Source: Serratia liquefaciens ATCC 27592 (lineage in GTDB: Bacteria; Pseudomonadota; Gammaproteobacteria; Enterobacterales; Enterobacteriaceae). Taken from it: a stretch of 64,000 bases of DNA. Positions 39,178 to 52,520 of the stretch are shown piece after piece. A program made the translations under genes and the position numbers. Where the stretch lies: contig NC_021741.1 of NCBI RefSeq assembly GCF_000422085.1, positions 3,348,001 to 3,412,000 of the forward strand, in the 5' to 3' direction. How positions within the stretch are numbered: position 1 is the stretch's first letter; each line of letters opens with the position of its first letter. The notes beneath the pieces are model-generated. The model did no database searches and was not told the origin of the DNA. It saw only the letters and a program-made list of their open reading frames with translations.

Positions 39178-39513
39178 TTATGGGAAATAGAACCATGCGG
39201 TTGAAATGAGGCCGTTTTTAATTTCAAAAACAGCAACACTCTCCAAAGGCTGATCAGACAAACCATGTATCAATTCGTGATCGAAAACTTTATTGCCCAT
39301 TACTATTCTGGAAATAAGTTCTGCTTTAAGTTTCGGATTATTAAAGCGATTATTCACATAGAATTCACGTAAGGATTCTTTCCCTATTGTAGAGGGACTC
39401 TCAGCTGGCATCCGATAACCTTTGAAGTCCTCTGAAAAGCAAGAGATGAACGCTTCAATATCACGGGCATTATACGCTTCGAACTGAGCCTTCACTGGTG
39501 AATCTACCGACAT
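39178..39513 (-). CDS. SnoaL-like / NTF2-fold protein
   Basis: 111 residues from the ATG at 39513, which has GAGGGG upstream. The start VKAQFEAYNARDIEAFISCFSEDF is the usual helix of SnoaL-like polyketide cyclase or steroid isomerase-type proteins, and the end VAVFEIKNGLISTAWFYFP is the final strand pair. These small cone-shaped proteins have diverse or no catalysis; the function is unknown. Codon use is AT-rich against the backbone, and the gene follows a tRNA-Asn, suggesting acquisition. Confidence 0.7.
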   Translation of the reverse strand: MSVDSPVKAQFEAYNARDIEAFISCFSEDFKGYRMPAESPSTIGKESLREFYVNNRFNNPKLKAELISRIVMGNKVFDHELIHGLSDQPLESVAVFEIKNGLISTAWFYFP

Positions 39514-42319
<2,806 letters not shown>

Positions 42320-42329
42320 GAGATGTAAC

Positions 42330-42349
42330 GGGCGCAGCATGCAGCGCCC
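42330..42349. repeat. REP-like palindrome downstream of katG
   Basis: GGGCGCAGCATGCAGCGCCC followed by CTAC; one base different from the copy at 10992-11011. It lies between the katG stop and its terminator, a typical REP position. Confidence 0.55.
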
Positions 42350-42387
42350 CTACGCCAAACACCAGTGAAGGCTTTGTCAGTAGCCTG

Positions 42388-42424
42388 AAAGCCCGCTTAG
42401 GTCAGCTTAAGCGGGCTTTTTATT
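42388..42424. terminator. Bidirectional terminator between katG and an MFS gene
   Basis: 12-bp stem AAAGCCCGCTTA (42388-42399) with TAAGCGGGCTTT (42408-42419), loop GGTCAGCT, then TT on the plus strand. It serves katG and possibly the convergent transporter gene. Confidence 0.8.
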
Positions 42425-42449
42425 TCACAGGATCTCGCGCGAGTAGTAC

Positions 42450-43871
42450 TCAAATATTTTCCAGATCGATACCGCGCGTTTTCGGGCCAAACACGCCGAT
42501 CACCACCATCACAATCAGCATGCTGGCCACGATAAACGCGATAACCCCCACCGAGCCGCCGTATTGCAGGATGATGCCGATGATCAGGCTGCTGAATACC
42601 GTCGACAGTCGGCTGAACGAATAGCAGAAGCCGACAGCGCGGGCGCGTATATAAGTCGGGAACACTTCCGATTGATAAGAATGGTAGCTATAGGTCAGCC
42701 AGGCATTGGACCAGGTGATGAAGAAACCGCAAAGGATCAGCCAGACGGGGTTGTTTTGCAGGGCAAACAGCGAGCCGAAGATCACCGTCACCAGGCAGGA
42801 AAGTACAATCTGCCACTTGTTTTCCATCTTGTCGGCATAGCGGCTGCACAGCAGCGATCCCAACGGGTAAGCCAGAGTAATAAAGAAGGCATACAGCAAG
42901 CTGTGGGTGATGGAGGCTCCCTTTCCGGCCAGCAAAGCGGGCAGCCAGTTGCCAAAGCCAAAGAATCCGATGGCCTGGAAGAAATTCATCACCACCAGCA
43001 TCAGGGTACGACTGCGGTAACGCGGCGACCAAATATCCTTAAAGCTCCCCTGCGCCGGCATTTCGCTGTGTGCTTGCGCGTCATGCGCGGGGAAATCCGC
43101 CGTATGGGTGACGCCGCAGCGCCGTTCCATCGCCTGCATCACCTGCCGGACCTCCGGGTAGCGCCGCTGCTGTGCCAGCCAGCGCGGCGATTCCGGCAGG
43201 CCTTTACGCACCAGCCAGATCACCAGCGAAGCCACCGCACCGGCGATCACCACGTAACGCCAGCCGCTCAGGCCCAGGATGGTTTGCGGCACCAGCCACC
43301 ACGACATTAACGCCACCGTCGGCACCGAGAGAAACTGAATGAAGAAAGAAAAGGCAAACGCCCGGGTGCGCAGATGTGCGGGCACCCATTCGGTCAGATA
43401 AGTATCGATCGTCACCAGCTCAATACCCAAGCCGACGCCGACCAAAAAGCGCAGGAAGATCACCCATTCGGCCTGATGCTGAAAAGCCAGACACAGCGAA
43501 AAGATGCCATACCAGGCCAGGGCAAACATAAAGGTGCTGCGGCGGCCAAAGCGGTCGGCATAGGGGCTGAGCAGGCTGGCGCCGATAAACAGGCCAAGGA
43601 AGGTGGCGGAGGCGAATGCCGCCTGGTCGGAGACACCGAACACGCCCTGCGCTCCGGTATGGAAGATGCCTTCGGCGATTAAGCCGGTGCTGATGTATCC
43701 GGTCTGGAACAGGTCGTAGAGTTCAAAAAAGCCGCCTAACGCCAGCAAAGCAATAAACCGCCACAGCCCGGCGGAGGTGGGCAATGCATCTATTCTTGCC
43801 GACAGATCCCGTTCATGGATCGGCGACTGGGCCGCCCCCACGCTTCCCGCAACCAAAGAATCACTCACCAT
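42450..43871 (-). CDS. MFS transporter, metabolite:H+ symporter type
   Basis: 473 residues with 12 predicted membrane helices and a long central loop (about 245-285). MFS signatures: YADRFGRRSTF between helices 2 and 3, RFLVGVGLGIELVTIDTYLTEWVPAHLR (helix 4-5), and PESPRWLAQQRR at the end of helix 6, as in the sugar-porter and aromatic-acid/metabolite symporter families. The ATG at 43871 has GAGG upstream. Substrate unknown; neighbours give no clue. Confidence 0.85.
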   Translation of the reverse strand: MVSDSLVAGSVGAAQSPIHERDLSARIDALPTSAGLWRFIALLALGGFFELYDLFQTGYISTGLIAEGIFHTGAQGVFGVSDQAAFASATFLGLFIGASLLSPYADRFGRRSTFMFALAWYGIFSLCLAFQHQAEWVIFLRFLVGVGLGIELVTIDTYLTEWVPAHLRTRAFAFSFFIQFLSVPTVALMSWWLVPQTILGLSGWRYVVIAGAVASLVIWLVRKGLPESPRWLAQQRRYPEVRQVMQAMERRCGVTHTADFPAHDAQAHSEMPAQGSFKDIWSPRYRSRTLMLVVMNFFQAIGFFGFGNWLPALLAGKGASITHSLLYAFFITLAYPLGSLLCSRYADKMENKWQIVLSCLVTVIFGSLFALQNNPVWLILCGFFITWSNAWLTYSYHSYQSEVFPTYIRARAVGFCYSFSRLSTVFSSLIIGIILQYGGSVGVIAFIVASMLIVMVVIGVFGPKTRGIDLENI

Positions 43872-44020
43872 TAACCTCGCCATAACATAATCGATAGTTT
43901 TCTATGCTATCGGCTCGGCGTCGGAGTTAAATATTTAATTAGCAGACTATGAAAAAATTTTAAGCATAAAAAACTGCAGCAATCTGTTTTGCTGAGAGAA
44001 AATTCAACCGGAGTAGCAAT

Positions 44021-44053
44021 GCACGACAGCGAACTGATGGCCCGCTGTCGTGC
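44021..44053. terminator. Hairpin downstream of sotB
   Basis: GCACGACAGC (44021-44030) pairs perfectly with GCTGTCGTGC (44044-44053), 8 bp after the sotB stop codon. No U tract, so factor-dependent termination or mRNA stabilisation is as likely. Confidence 0.45.
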
Positions 44054-44061
44054 GGTGGGGC

Positions 44062-45252
44062 TTAGCGGATGTGGTGGTGTTGCAGGCGTTCGCCGCGGTA
44101 AAAGTTCAGCACACACCAGCCGAGGGCGATCAGCGCCAGCGGTGCAGCGACAAAACCGATGTTGCCCATGCCCAGATGCCGGCTGACCTGGTTACCCAGC
44201 AGCGCGCCGCCGCCGATACCAAAGTTGTACAGCCCGGAGTAGATCGACATCGCCACGTCGGTGGCGTCCGGCGCCAGGTTTAACACCTTGGCCTGCATCG
44301 ACAGGCCAATCGCCATAATGGCCATGCCCCACACCGCAAACAGCAACGTCAGGTGATTTTCATTGCCGGAGGCCGGCAACAGCAGCAGCAGGCTCAGCAT
44401 CAACAGCGCGATAGCGCCGATAAAAAAGCCCGACGGAAAACGTTCGCTGAAGCGGCTAAACAGCAGGCTGCCAATGATACCGGCGGCGCCGAACAGCAAC
44501 AGCATCAGGGTGGTGAAGTTTTCCGACAGCCCGGCCACGGTCTGAATAAAGGGTTCGATATAGCTGTAGGCGGTGAAATTCGCCGTCACCACGATGATGG
44601 TCAGCATATACAGGCTAACCAGCGCCGGACGCTTAAACAGCATCGGTACGCTGGACAGTGAACCGGAATGCTCGCTTTTCAGCACCGGCAGCAGACGCCA
44701 CAGCAGCACCAGCGCCAGGGTGGCGCAAACCGCGATGCCGATAAAGGTCATGCGCCAACCGAGGATCTGACCAATCACGCGGCCCAGCGGCAGGCCGAGC
44801 ACCATGGCCAGCGCGGTACCGCCGGCCAGCAGGCTCAGCGCCTGCGCCTTTTTGCCCGCCGGGGCGACCCGGATCGCCAGCGAGGCGGTGATCGACCAGA
44901 ATACCGCGTGGGCCAGCGCCACACCGGCACGGGAAATCACCAGCGTGGTGAAGTTCCAGGCCACGGCGGTCAGCACATGGCTGGCGATAAACAGTATGAA
45001 CACCCCGATCAGCAGCTTGCGCCGTTCAATTTTGCTGGTGAGCAGCATACACACCAGAGAGGCGGAGGCGACAATCCAGGCGTAAATGGTGATGATCAAA
45101 CCCACTTGCTCGGTTTGCATTGAGAAACTTTTGGCGATGTCGCTCAGCAACCCCACCGGAATAAATTCGGTGGTATTGAAGATAAAGGCCGAGACGGCAA
45201 GGATGACCACGCGCAACCAGGCGGTTGAGCGAGATACCTGGGTTTGTTCCAT
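44062..45252 (-). CDS. sotB: Sugar efflux transporter SotB
   Basis: 396 residues, identical in length to E. coli SotB (YdeA), with 12 membrane helices. Matching blocks include [54 protein letters not shown] and [15 protein letters not shown]. Exports arabinose and IPTG-like sugars by proton antiport. The ATG at 45252 begins the conserved part; an upstream in-frame start was rejected. Confidence 0.9.
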   Translation of the reverse strand: MEQTQVSRSTAWLRVVILAVSAFIFNTTEFIPVGLLSDIAKSFSMQTEQVGLIITIYAWIVASASLVCMLLTSKIERRKLLIGVFILFIASHVLTAVAWNFTTLVISRAGVALAHAVFWSITASLAIRVAPAGKKAQALSLLAGGTALAMVLGLPLGRVIGQILGWRMTFIGIAVCATLALVLLWRLLPVLKSEHSGSLSSVPMLFKRPALVSLYMLTIIVVTANFTAYSYIEPFIQTVAGLSENFTTLMLLLFGAAGIIGSLLFSRFSERFPSGFFIGAIALLMLSLLLLLPASGNENHLTLLFAVWGMAIMAIGLSMQAKVLNLAPDATDVAMSIYSGLYNFGIGGGALLGNQVSRHLGMGNIGFVAAPLALIALGWCVLNFYRGERLQHHHIR

Positions 45253-45369
45253 GTTAAACGGGATCCGGACAGGTGCGGGAAGTAGCGATATTTTAACCAA
45301 CTGGCGGGGTAAATACGATATAGATCACACTTTTATTGGCCTGTTTTTTTCGACAGTCTTTTGCCGCGC

Positions 45370-45395
45370 AAAGGCCTGCAAACCTGCAGGCCTTT
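45370..45395 (-). terminator. Terminator of the sugar isomerase operon
   Basis: Perfect 11-bp stem AAAGGCCTGCA (45370-45380) with TGCAGGCCTTT (45385-45395) and loop AACC, 18 bp past the stop at 45414. Confidence 0.6.
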
Positions 45396-45413
45396 GGCAG
45401 AAATAAACAGGCG

Positions 45414-46355
45414 TTATTGGCTGATGCAGCGTTGTAACGCCTCAATCGAGGTATTAATACCGGCATCGACCGACATGGTCAGATCTTCCATCTCCAGCGA
45501 GACCCAGTCGTTGTAACCCATCATGCGTACCACCGAGAAGAATTCCTTCCACCACTGCAAATCCTGCCCGCACCCGACGGCCACATAGTTCCAGGCACGT
45601 TGTGCAACCTGTTCCACCGGCCGGGTTTCCAGCAGCCCGTTGACCGCCACTATCCCCCTTTCCAGCCGCACATCTTTGCCGTGCACGTGGTGGATCGCGT
45701 CCCCCAGGCGCCGTGCGACGGCAATCGGATCGGCCCCCATCCAGATCAGATGGCTGGGATCGAGGTTCAAGCCCACCATCGGCCCCACCGCGTCGCGCAG
45801 CCTGAACAGCGTGTCCGGGTTCCACACCAGCATCGAGCTGAAATTTTCCAGCGCGAACTTCTCTATGCCGAACGCCTGCGCCTTATCCACCAGCTTCTGC
45901 CAATACGGGATCGCCACCTCGTTCCACTGGTAGTCCAGGCAGTTTTTCAGCGTCGGCGGCCAACTGACGGTATAGGTGATCCAGTTAGGGATGCTGTCGC
46001 CGGGCGCCGCAGGGGGCAATCCGCTCATCATGACGATTTTTTTCACCCCCAGGCCGGCGGCCAGCGCCAGCGTGTTGTCGGTATCATGGCGGTGTTTTTC
46101 GCCCAGCACGCCTGGCTCCAGCGGATTACCGGAAACGTTCAGCGCCGCAATTTTCATGCCGCGGCTTTCCAGCGCCGCCATCAGCCGCCGCCGCTTGCCC
46201 GCGTCCTGCAACAGCGCCACGGTGTCCAGATGCGGTGCCGAAGACCAGCCGCCGGTGGTCATTTCCACGCCAAACACCCCCAGTTCGCCCAGGCGATCCA
46301 GCATGGCTTCAAACGGCAGGTGGCCCAGGCTATCGGTACAAAAAGAAAGTTTCAT
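45414..46355 (-). CDS. Sugar phosphate isomerase/epimerase (AP endonuclease 2-like TIM barrel)
   Basis: 313 residues of the IolE/IolI-like xylose isomerase-like TIM barrel family. Metal-site blocks: EMTTGGWSSAPHLD, KFALENF (Glu), GLNLDPSHLIWMG (Asp-His), HHVHGKDVR (His), and VSLEMED (Glu) near the end. Likely isomerises a keto sugar or inosose. 23 bp after the dehydrogenase gene, so the two form an operon. GGAG upstream. Exact substrate unknown. Confidence 0.85.
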   Translation of the reverse strand: MKLSFCTDSLGHLPFEAMLDRLGELGVFGVEMTTGGWSSAPHLDTVALLQDAGKRRRLMAALESRGMKIAALNVSGNPLEPGVLGEKHRHDTDNTLALAAGLGVKKIVMMSGLPPAAPGDSIPNWITYTVSWPPTLKNCLDYQWNEVAIPYWQKLVDKAQAFGIEKFALENFSSMLVWNPDTLFRLRDAVGPMVGLNLDPSHLIWMGADPIAVARRLGDAIHHVHGKDVRLERGIVAVNGLLETRPVEQVAQRAWNYVAVGCGQDLQWWKEFFSVVRMMGYNDWVSLEMEDLTMSVDAGINTSIEALQRCISQ

Positions 46356-46378
46356 GCTTTTGCTCCGGGTAAATAGGT

Positions 46379-47557
46379 TTATTCAAAGGCCACCCAACGG
46401 GCGCCCTGGTTGGCGGAACGCACGCAGTTTTCAATCCAGCGCACGCCCTCGATCCCGGCGTCGATATCCGGATACACCAGTTGCGCCAGCGCCTGCCGAT
46501 CGCCGCGGCGAGTGGCGTCGATAGCCAGAGCAAATTTCAGGTAGATGTTGGCCCAGGATTCGGTCAGGCCTTCGGTATGCAAAGCCCCCAGCCGTTCCCA
46601 GGCGTTACAGGTATCGTCCAGATACGCCATGCCGCGATACAGCGTCTGGTTTGGCTGCCCCTGCACCTCGTAGCGCAGCTCGCTGGGGTTGATGTCGCTC
46701 CACTCCAGGCTGGCCTTCGACCCCACGATGCGAATACGCTGGCTGCTCATCGCGCCAGCATTCACCGATGAAGCCCACATCCGCCCTACCGCGCCGCTTT
46801 CATAGCGCATCATCACCAGCGCGTTGTCTTCCAACGGTGCTCGTGAGGGAATAAAACTTTGCCGATCGCAGAGCAGCTCGCGGATCTGCATCTGCGGCAT
46901 GACCAATTGGGAGAGGTAGTAGGTGTGGGTGGAAATATCCCCCAGCACAAAGCTCGGGCCGGAGATCTTGGGGTCAATGCGCCATTTCTGCGCTTCGCTG
47001 AGGCGATCCACTTCGTCCGTGGCATTAAAACCGTGGGTATATTGCAGATCCACCATCCGTACTTCGCCAATCTGGCCGTTGGCGATCATCGCGCGCATTT
47101 GCAGCAGCAGCGGGTGGCCGGAGAAACCGTAAGTCACGCCGACGATCAGGTTTTTTTCCGCCGCCAGCGCTTTAATTTCATAGGCTTCCTGGCTGGTGAA
47201 AAACAGCGGTTTCTCGCAGATGACGTGCAACCCGGCCTGCAGCGCCGCACGGGTAATTTCGTAATGCGTACCGTTCGGCGTCGCTACCGACACCACTTCG
47301 ATGCCGTCCTCACGCAGCGCCTCTTGAACAAACAACGTACGGTAATCTTCATAGCAGCGTTCGGCCGCTACCCCCAGGTTCACGCCAAACTCGCGGCCGC
47401 GATCCGGCACGATATCAAACGCGCCGGCCACCAGCTCAAAAGCGGTATTATCCCGTAGCGCCCCGCAGCGATGCTTGTATCCCACCTGCCCCAACCGCCC
47501 GCCGCCGACCATAGCCCAGCGCAGAAGGCGCGCCGTTTTTCTTTCGCCATTTAGCAT
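46379..47557 (-). CDS. Gfo/Idh/MocA-family sugar dehydrogenase
   Basis: 392 residues. NAD(P)-binding Rossmann start WAMVGGGRLGQVGYKHR (G-x-G-x-x-G), catalytic ICEKPLFFT (EKP) near 115, then the MocA C-terminal domain with YLSQLVMPQ. Oxidises a pyranose or inositol. The ATG at 47557 follows GGGAG; the longer frame passes through the operator palindromes and is discounted. Twin LacI-type operators at 47598-47635 lie immediately upstream. Confidence 0.88.
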   Translation of the reverse strand: MLNGERKTARLLRWAMVGGGRLGQVGYKHRCGALRDNTAFELVAGAFDIVPDRGREFGVNLGVAAERCYEDYRTLFVQEALREDGIEVVSVATPNGTHYEITRAALQAGLHVICEKPLFFTSQEAYEIKALAAEKNLIVGVTYGFSGHPLLLQMRAMIANGQIGEVRMVDLQYTHGFNATDEVDRLSEAQKWRIDPKISGPSFVLGDISTHTYYLSQLVMPQMQIRELLCDRQSFIPSRAPLEDNALVMMRYESGAVGRMWASSVNAGAMSSQRIRIVGSKASLEWSDINPSELRYEVQGQPNQTLYRGMAYLDDTCNAWERLGALHTEGLTESWANIYLKFALAIDATRRGDRQALAQLVYPDIDAGIEGVRWIENCVRSANQGARWVAFE

Positions 47558-47597
47558 AGTTGCTCCCGAAATCTTGGATTTCATCGTTTTCGCCGCA

Positions 47598-47613
47598 TTG
47601 CACCCGGGTGCAA
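47598..47613. promoter_or_regulatory. LacI-type operator, proximal copy
   Basis: TTGCACCCGGGTGCAA is a perfect 16-bp palindrome with a central CG, the hallmark of GalR/LacI-family operators. It is 40 bp upstream of the dehydrogenase start. Confidence 0.75.
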
Positions 47614-47621
47614 ACTTTAAC

Positions 47622-47635
47622 TGCACCCGGGTGCA
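47622..47635. promoter_or_regulatory. LacI-type operator, distal copy
   Basis: TGCACCCGGGTGCA repeats the 14-bp core of the first operator, centre to centre 23 bp away, about two helical turns, so two dimers could sit side by side. Confidence 0.75.
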
Positions 47636-47878
47636 AAATTAGGTAGCAACTTGACCGCTCAACAAATGCCACTTGCGATGGACTATTGGAGAGGGTTAAA
47701 AATAAGTCAAATGCGCCATAATAAATCTGCCGATCAGGATCACAAAATACCGCTAAAAAGATCCGCTGCGTTGTGCCGATGGCCCGCAGGATCCTCGCGC
47801 CAACGTCGGCAATTCCCGCATTCGACTACGCTGTGCTAATCTGTTGAACCCATACCGTTTTTTCATCACGAGCGAAAG

Positions 47879-48913
47879 ATGATGGCGAAGAAACCCGGCT
47901 CTACCCCGGCGCCCGCAGCACGCAAGGCGACGGCCAGCGATGTGGCCGCCCGCGCCGGCGTGTCTAAATGGACGGTATCGCGTGCCTTTACCGACGGCGC
48001 GTCGATCTCACCGCAGACCATGCAACGGGTTCAAACCGCAGCGCGTGAATTGGGTTATCGCCCTAACCTGCTGGCGCGCAGCCTGTCGAAAAAGAGTACC
48101 CGCATCATCGGGCTGGTGGCGGACGAACTGAAAAACCCGCATATCTTTACGCTGCTGGATGAAGTGACCCGGCAGTTGCAAAGCCGCGGTTATATGGCGT
48201 TGCTGCTCAATATCACCTCTGAACACGATTATGAGTCGGTGCTGACGCTGGCGGACCAAATGCAGGTGGACGGGCTGCTGTTCCTCGGCACGCTGCTCAA
48301 TGACCGGCTGATCAGCCTGGCGCAGGACATTCACCGTATTCCGCTGGTAGTGCTGTATCGCTACAGTGAAAGCCCCTATATCCAGGTGCTGGCGACCCAC
48401 GGTTATCAGGCTGGGTTCGACATCGGCGAGTTGCTGCTCCAGCAAGATTACCCGCGTATGGGCTATCTGGCGGGACCAATCAGCGAATCTACCCAGTTGC
48501 GCCGCCTGGACGGTTTCCGTGCCGCGCTGGCGCAACAGCAGCGTGAGGTCAACCTGGTGCTGCAGGCTCCGCACTACCAGCGTCTTTGCGGGATGGAGGC
48601 CTTTTCGACCTACCTGGCCGCCACCCCGGCAGAGCAACGGATAGACGCCATTTTTTGCGAGAACGACATTCTGGCGGTCGGCGTTATCGATGCCATACGC
48701 GCCAAGCCGGGCTGTGCGCCGATTGCCGTGGTGGGCTTTGACGACATTGAGCTGGCGGCCTCCCCCAGCTACCAGCTAACCACTTACCGCCAGCCGATGC
48801 AGCAGCTGATAGCCGATGGCATTCACTGCCTGACGCAGGCCTTCGAACCCGGCGGACAACGGCTGTATACCGGCGAATTGATCGTCCGGCAATCACATCT
48901 AAAACAACCCTAA
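47879..48913 (+). CDS. LacI-family transcriptional repressor
   Basis: 344 residues. HTH at about 18-40 (ATASDVAARAGVSKWTVSRAF), hinge helix with NLLARSLSKKST, then a periplasmic-binding-like ligand domain ending VVGFDDIELAASPSYQLTTYRQP. Divergent from the dehydrogenase-isomerase operon; the twin palindromes in between are its probable sites. Inducer likely a sugar or polyol. Confidence 0.88.
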   Translation: MMAKKPGSTPAPAARKATASDVAARAGVSKWTVSRAFTDGASISPQTMQRVQTAARELGYRPNLLARSLSKKSTRIIGLVADELKNPHIFTLLDEVTRQLQSRGYMALLLNITSEHDYESVLTLADQMQVDGLLFLGTLLNDRLISLAQDIHRIPLVVLYRYSESPYIQVLATHGYQAGFDIGELLLQQDYPRMGYLAGPISESTQLRRLDGFRAALAQQQREVNLVLQAPHYQRLCGMEAFSTYLAATPAEQRIDAIFCENDILAVGVIDAIRAKPGCAPIAVVGFDDIELAASPSYQLTTYRQPMQQLIADGIHCLTQAFEPGGQRLYTGELIVRQSHLKQP

Positions 48914-48950
48914 GACGGCGAGAAATCGGCTCACTGCTATTGAGGTCACT

Positions 48951-49637
48951 ATGTCAGCTATCTACGATTGGTCTGTGCTTGCTCTTCGCCGTATTTACGA
49001 TCGCCGCATCAGCAGTTCACCGGTCCTCGACAGCAACCGGCTGTTTCCCGACGCCCAACGCTTTACCGCTCACTGGCAGCAGATACGCGAGGAAGCGCTG
49101 ACCGTAGCGCAAGATCTGCGTAATATCCCACGTTTTCACGAGATCATGAGCGAACAGGCGTCGATCTCCGCCAACGACGCTCGCGACTGGCGGATGTTTA
49201 TCATGCAGGCCTATGGGCAGCCGATAGCGCGCAACCTCGCCCGTTGCCCGCAGCTTGCACAATTGATCGCCTCTTCCCCGGACGTGCTTTCAGCCTCATT
49301 GTCGTTCCTGGCACCCGGCAAACAGGTGCCCGCGCACCGTGGCCCATTCCGCGGCATTCTGCGCGGCTATCTGGTGTTGTCGATGCCCAAACGCGCCGAC
49401 GGTGAACCCGCTGCGGTGTTGAAAGTCGACGGGCGGGAGTACCGGCTGAACGAGGGGGAATTTATGCTGTGGGACGACACCTTCGAACACGAAGTGTGGA
49501 ACGACAGCGACCAGGTGCGCACCGTGTTGTTGCTGGATATCCGCCGCCGCGATTTGCCCCGCGGCCTGCGGATCTTGTCCAGTGGCATCATCGCTCTGGT
49601 ACGGCTGAACGTGCGCGTGATCCAGCGCCAGTTTTAA
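48951..49637 (+). CDS. Aspartyl/asparaginyl beta-hydroxylase-like dioxygenase (LpxO-like)
   Basis: 228 residues. Cupin-fold 2-oxoglutarate/Fe(II) dioxygenase of the Asp_Arg_Hydrox family, to which LpxO (lipid A 2-hydroxylase) belongs. Iron ligands are likely the His in PAHRGPFRG and the His in DTFEHEVWN; GPFRGILRGYLVL is the family core. It is shorter than LpxO (about 300) and lacks its terminal membrane helices apart from a hydrophobic end near 210, so lipid A need not be the substrate. 37 bp after the LacI gene, possibly co-transcribed. Overlaps the convergent ATPase gene by 4 bp. Confidence 0.75.
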   Translation: MSAIYDWSVLALRRIYDRRISSSPVLDSNRLFPDAQRFTAHWQQIREEALTVAQDLRNIPRFHEIMSEQASISANDARDWRMFIMQAYGQPIARNLARCPQLAQLIASSPDVLSASLSFLAPGKQVPAHRGPFRGILRGYLVLSMPKRADGEPAAVLKVDGREYRLNEGEFMLWDDTFEHEVWNDSDQVRTVLLLDIRRRDLPRGLRILSSGIIALVRLNVRVIQRQF

Positions 49638-50346
49638 GCGCCGCCCAGATAAGCCTTCCTCACCTCCTGATTGCTTAACAGCTCCGCGCCGCTGCCGGTC
49701 AGCCGGATTTGCCCGTTGACCATCACATAACCGCGATCGGACAGCTTGAGCGCATGGTTGGCGTTCTGCTCCACCAGGAACAGCGTCATGCCGCCACGGG
49801 TCAATTCGCGCAGAATGCTGAAGATCTGTTTGACGATAATCGGTGCCAGCCCCAGGCTCGGCTCATCCAACAACAGCAGCTTCGGGCGGCTCATCAAGGC
49901 TCGGGCAATCGCCAGCATCTGCTGTTCGCCGCCGGACATGGTCATCGCCCGCTGGTTGCGCCGCTCCTTCAGGCGTGGAAACAGCTCGAACATGCGCTGC
50001 AGGTCTTCATCCACATAGCGATTGCCGACAGTGATGGTGCCCATCAGCAGGTTTTCCTCCACGCTCATGTCCGGAAAGATCCGTCGCCCCTCCGGCGCCT
50101 GGGCGATACCGCTGCTGGCAACGTAATGGGTAGAACGCTGGCTGATATCCTCTCCGCGAAATAGGATCTGCCCGCCGCTGATGCGCGGTTGGCCAAAGAT
50201 CGACATCAGCAGCGTGGACTTGCCCGCGCCGTTGGCGCCAATCAGCGCCACCGTTTCCCCTTCATTGACCTGTAACGAGACCTGCTGCAACGCCTGGATC
50301 GGGCCGTAAAACACGTCCACATTGCGAAATTCCAACATCACATTGC

Positions 50347-50350
<4 letters not shown>
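49634..50350 (-). CDS. Branched-chain amino acid-type ABC ATPase, LivF-like
   Basis: 238 residues, the LivF length. Walker A GANGAGKST, signature MSGGEQQMLAIARAL, Walker B LLLLDEPSLGLAP, and switch His in LVEQNANHAL. Last gene of the five-gene Liv-type operon, overlapping the LivG-like gene by 4 bp. Confidence 0.92.
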
Positions 50351-51218
<868 letters not shown>

Positions 51219-51222
<4 letters not shown>

Positions 51223-52520
51223 GGCGCCACCCCCTTACGCGGCGCAAAGCTGGTTCGGCTGATCCTTACCAGCCCACGCGGTCGCCAAATCATCATCGCC
51301 ACCATCAGCACGCCAAACAACAGCACGCGGTACTCGGCGAAGCTGCGCAACAGTTCCGGTGCCACCGTGAGTACGAACGCCGCCAGCACCACGCCGATGG
51401 TCGATCCCATCCCGCCCAGCACCACGATCGCCAGGATCAACGCCGATTCGAAGAAGGTAAACGAGGTGGGGTTGACGAACCCCTGATAAGTGGCGAAAAA
51501 CACCCCGGCCAGCCCGGCGGTGGACGCGCCCATCATAAAGGCCGACAGCTTGACCAACACGTGGTTTAAGCCGAGCGAACGACAGGCGATTTCATCCTCG
51601 CGCAAGGCTTCCCAGGCGCGACCGATCGGCATGCGCGTCAACCGGTGCTTGATGTACAGCACCAGCAGCACCACCAGGAACAGCACCGCATAGATAAAGA
51701 TAAATTTCAGGTTAGGGTTATAAGTGATGCCAAGGAATTCATGAATCGGCACGCCGCCGTCCTTCGCGCGTCGGCCAAACTCCAGGCCAAAAATCGTCGG
51801 CGCCGGGACCGAGACGCCGTTCGGCCCGCCGGTCAGCGACATCCAGTTGTTCAGCACCAGCCGGATGATCTCGCCAAACCCCAGCGTGACGATCGCCAGA
51901 TAGTCGCCGTGCATACGCAACACCGGGAACCCCAGCAGCGCGCCGGCCAGCGCCGCCATCAGCGCCCCCAATGGCAACATCGCCCAGAACCCGAGGCCGA
52001 GATACTGGTAGCCCAGCGCCAGCCCATAGGCGCCAATGGCGTAGAACGCCACGTAGCCCAGATCGAGCAGCCCGGCGAGCCCGACAACGATGTTCAAGCC
52101 CAGCCCGAGCAGCACGTAAATCAGCCCCAGTATCGCCACCGTCAGCAGGTATTTGGTGGCGACAAACGGAAACAGCAGCGCGATGACCGCCATTAACGGA
52201 ATAATCCAGCGCAGGCTGGTCCTGGCGCCGATCGGCCGGACATACACCCCGTCGTTACCGCCGTCAAAACGCGTCAGTAATTTACGGCCCGGTGCAGTTT
52301 GCAGAAACAGGCTCAGTAACAGCCGCCCGGCCATCACCACCGCGATAATCCACACCAGACGATGCGGCTCGAAGTTAAAGCTGTAACCGTTCAGAACGAT
52401 GCCGACGATCGGCCCAAACACGATCAGGGCAATCAGCCCGGCCAATACGGCGTCCAGCAGGCTGCGCTTAACGTTCAGCCCTGGGTGAACCTCAGAGTGC
52501 GACATAAGTTTTCCCCTCAA
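51219..52520 (-). CDS. Branched-chain amino acid-type ABC permease, LivM-like
   Basis: 433 residues with about ten membrane helices. LivM blocks: LGLNIVVGLAGLLDLGYVAFYAIGAY, RMHGDYLAIVTLGFGEIIRLVLNNW and AWEALREDEIACRSLGLN. The extra N-terminal hydrophobic region matches enterobacterial LivM. Overlaps the LivH-like gene by 4 bp. Confidence 0.92.

Larger units (their letters stand above)
47558..47878. other. 321-bp divergent intergenic region holding the operators
   Basis: No gene. It contains two tandem LacI-type palindromes close to the dehydrogenase start and, further right, the leader of the lacI-type gene. No confident minus-35/minus-10 pair was recognised. Confidence 0.5.

Noticed and set aside
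43884..44061. Riboswitch or small RNA between the two MFS genes
   Set aside because: Only one simple hairpin (44021-44053) is visible; no known riboswitch core was recognised.
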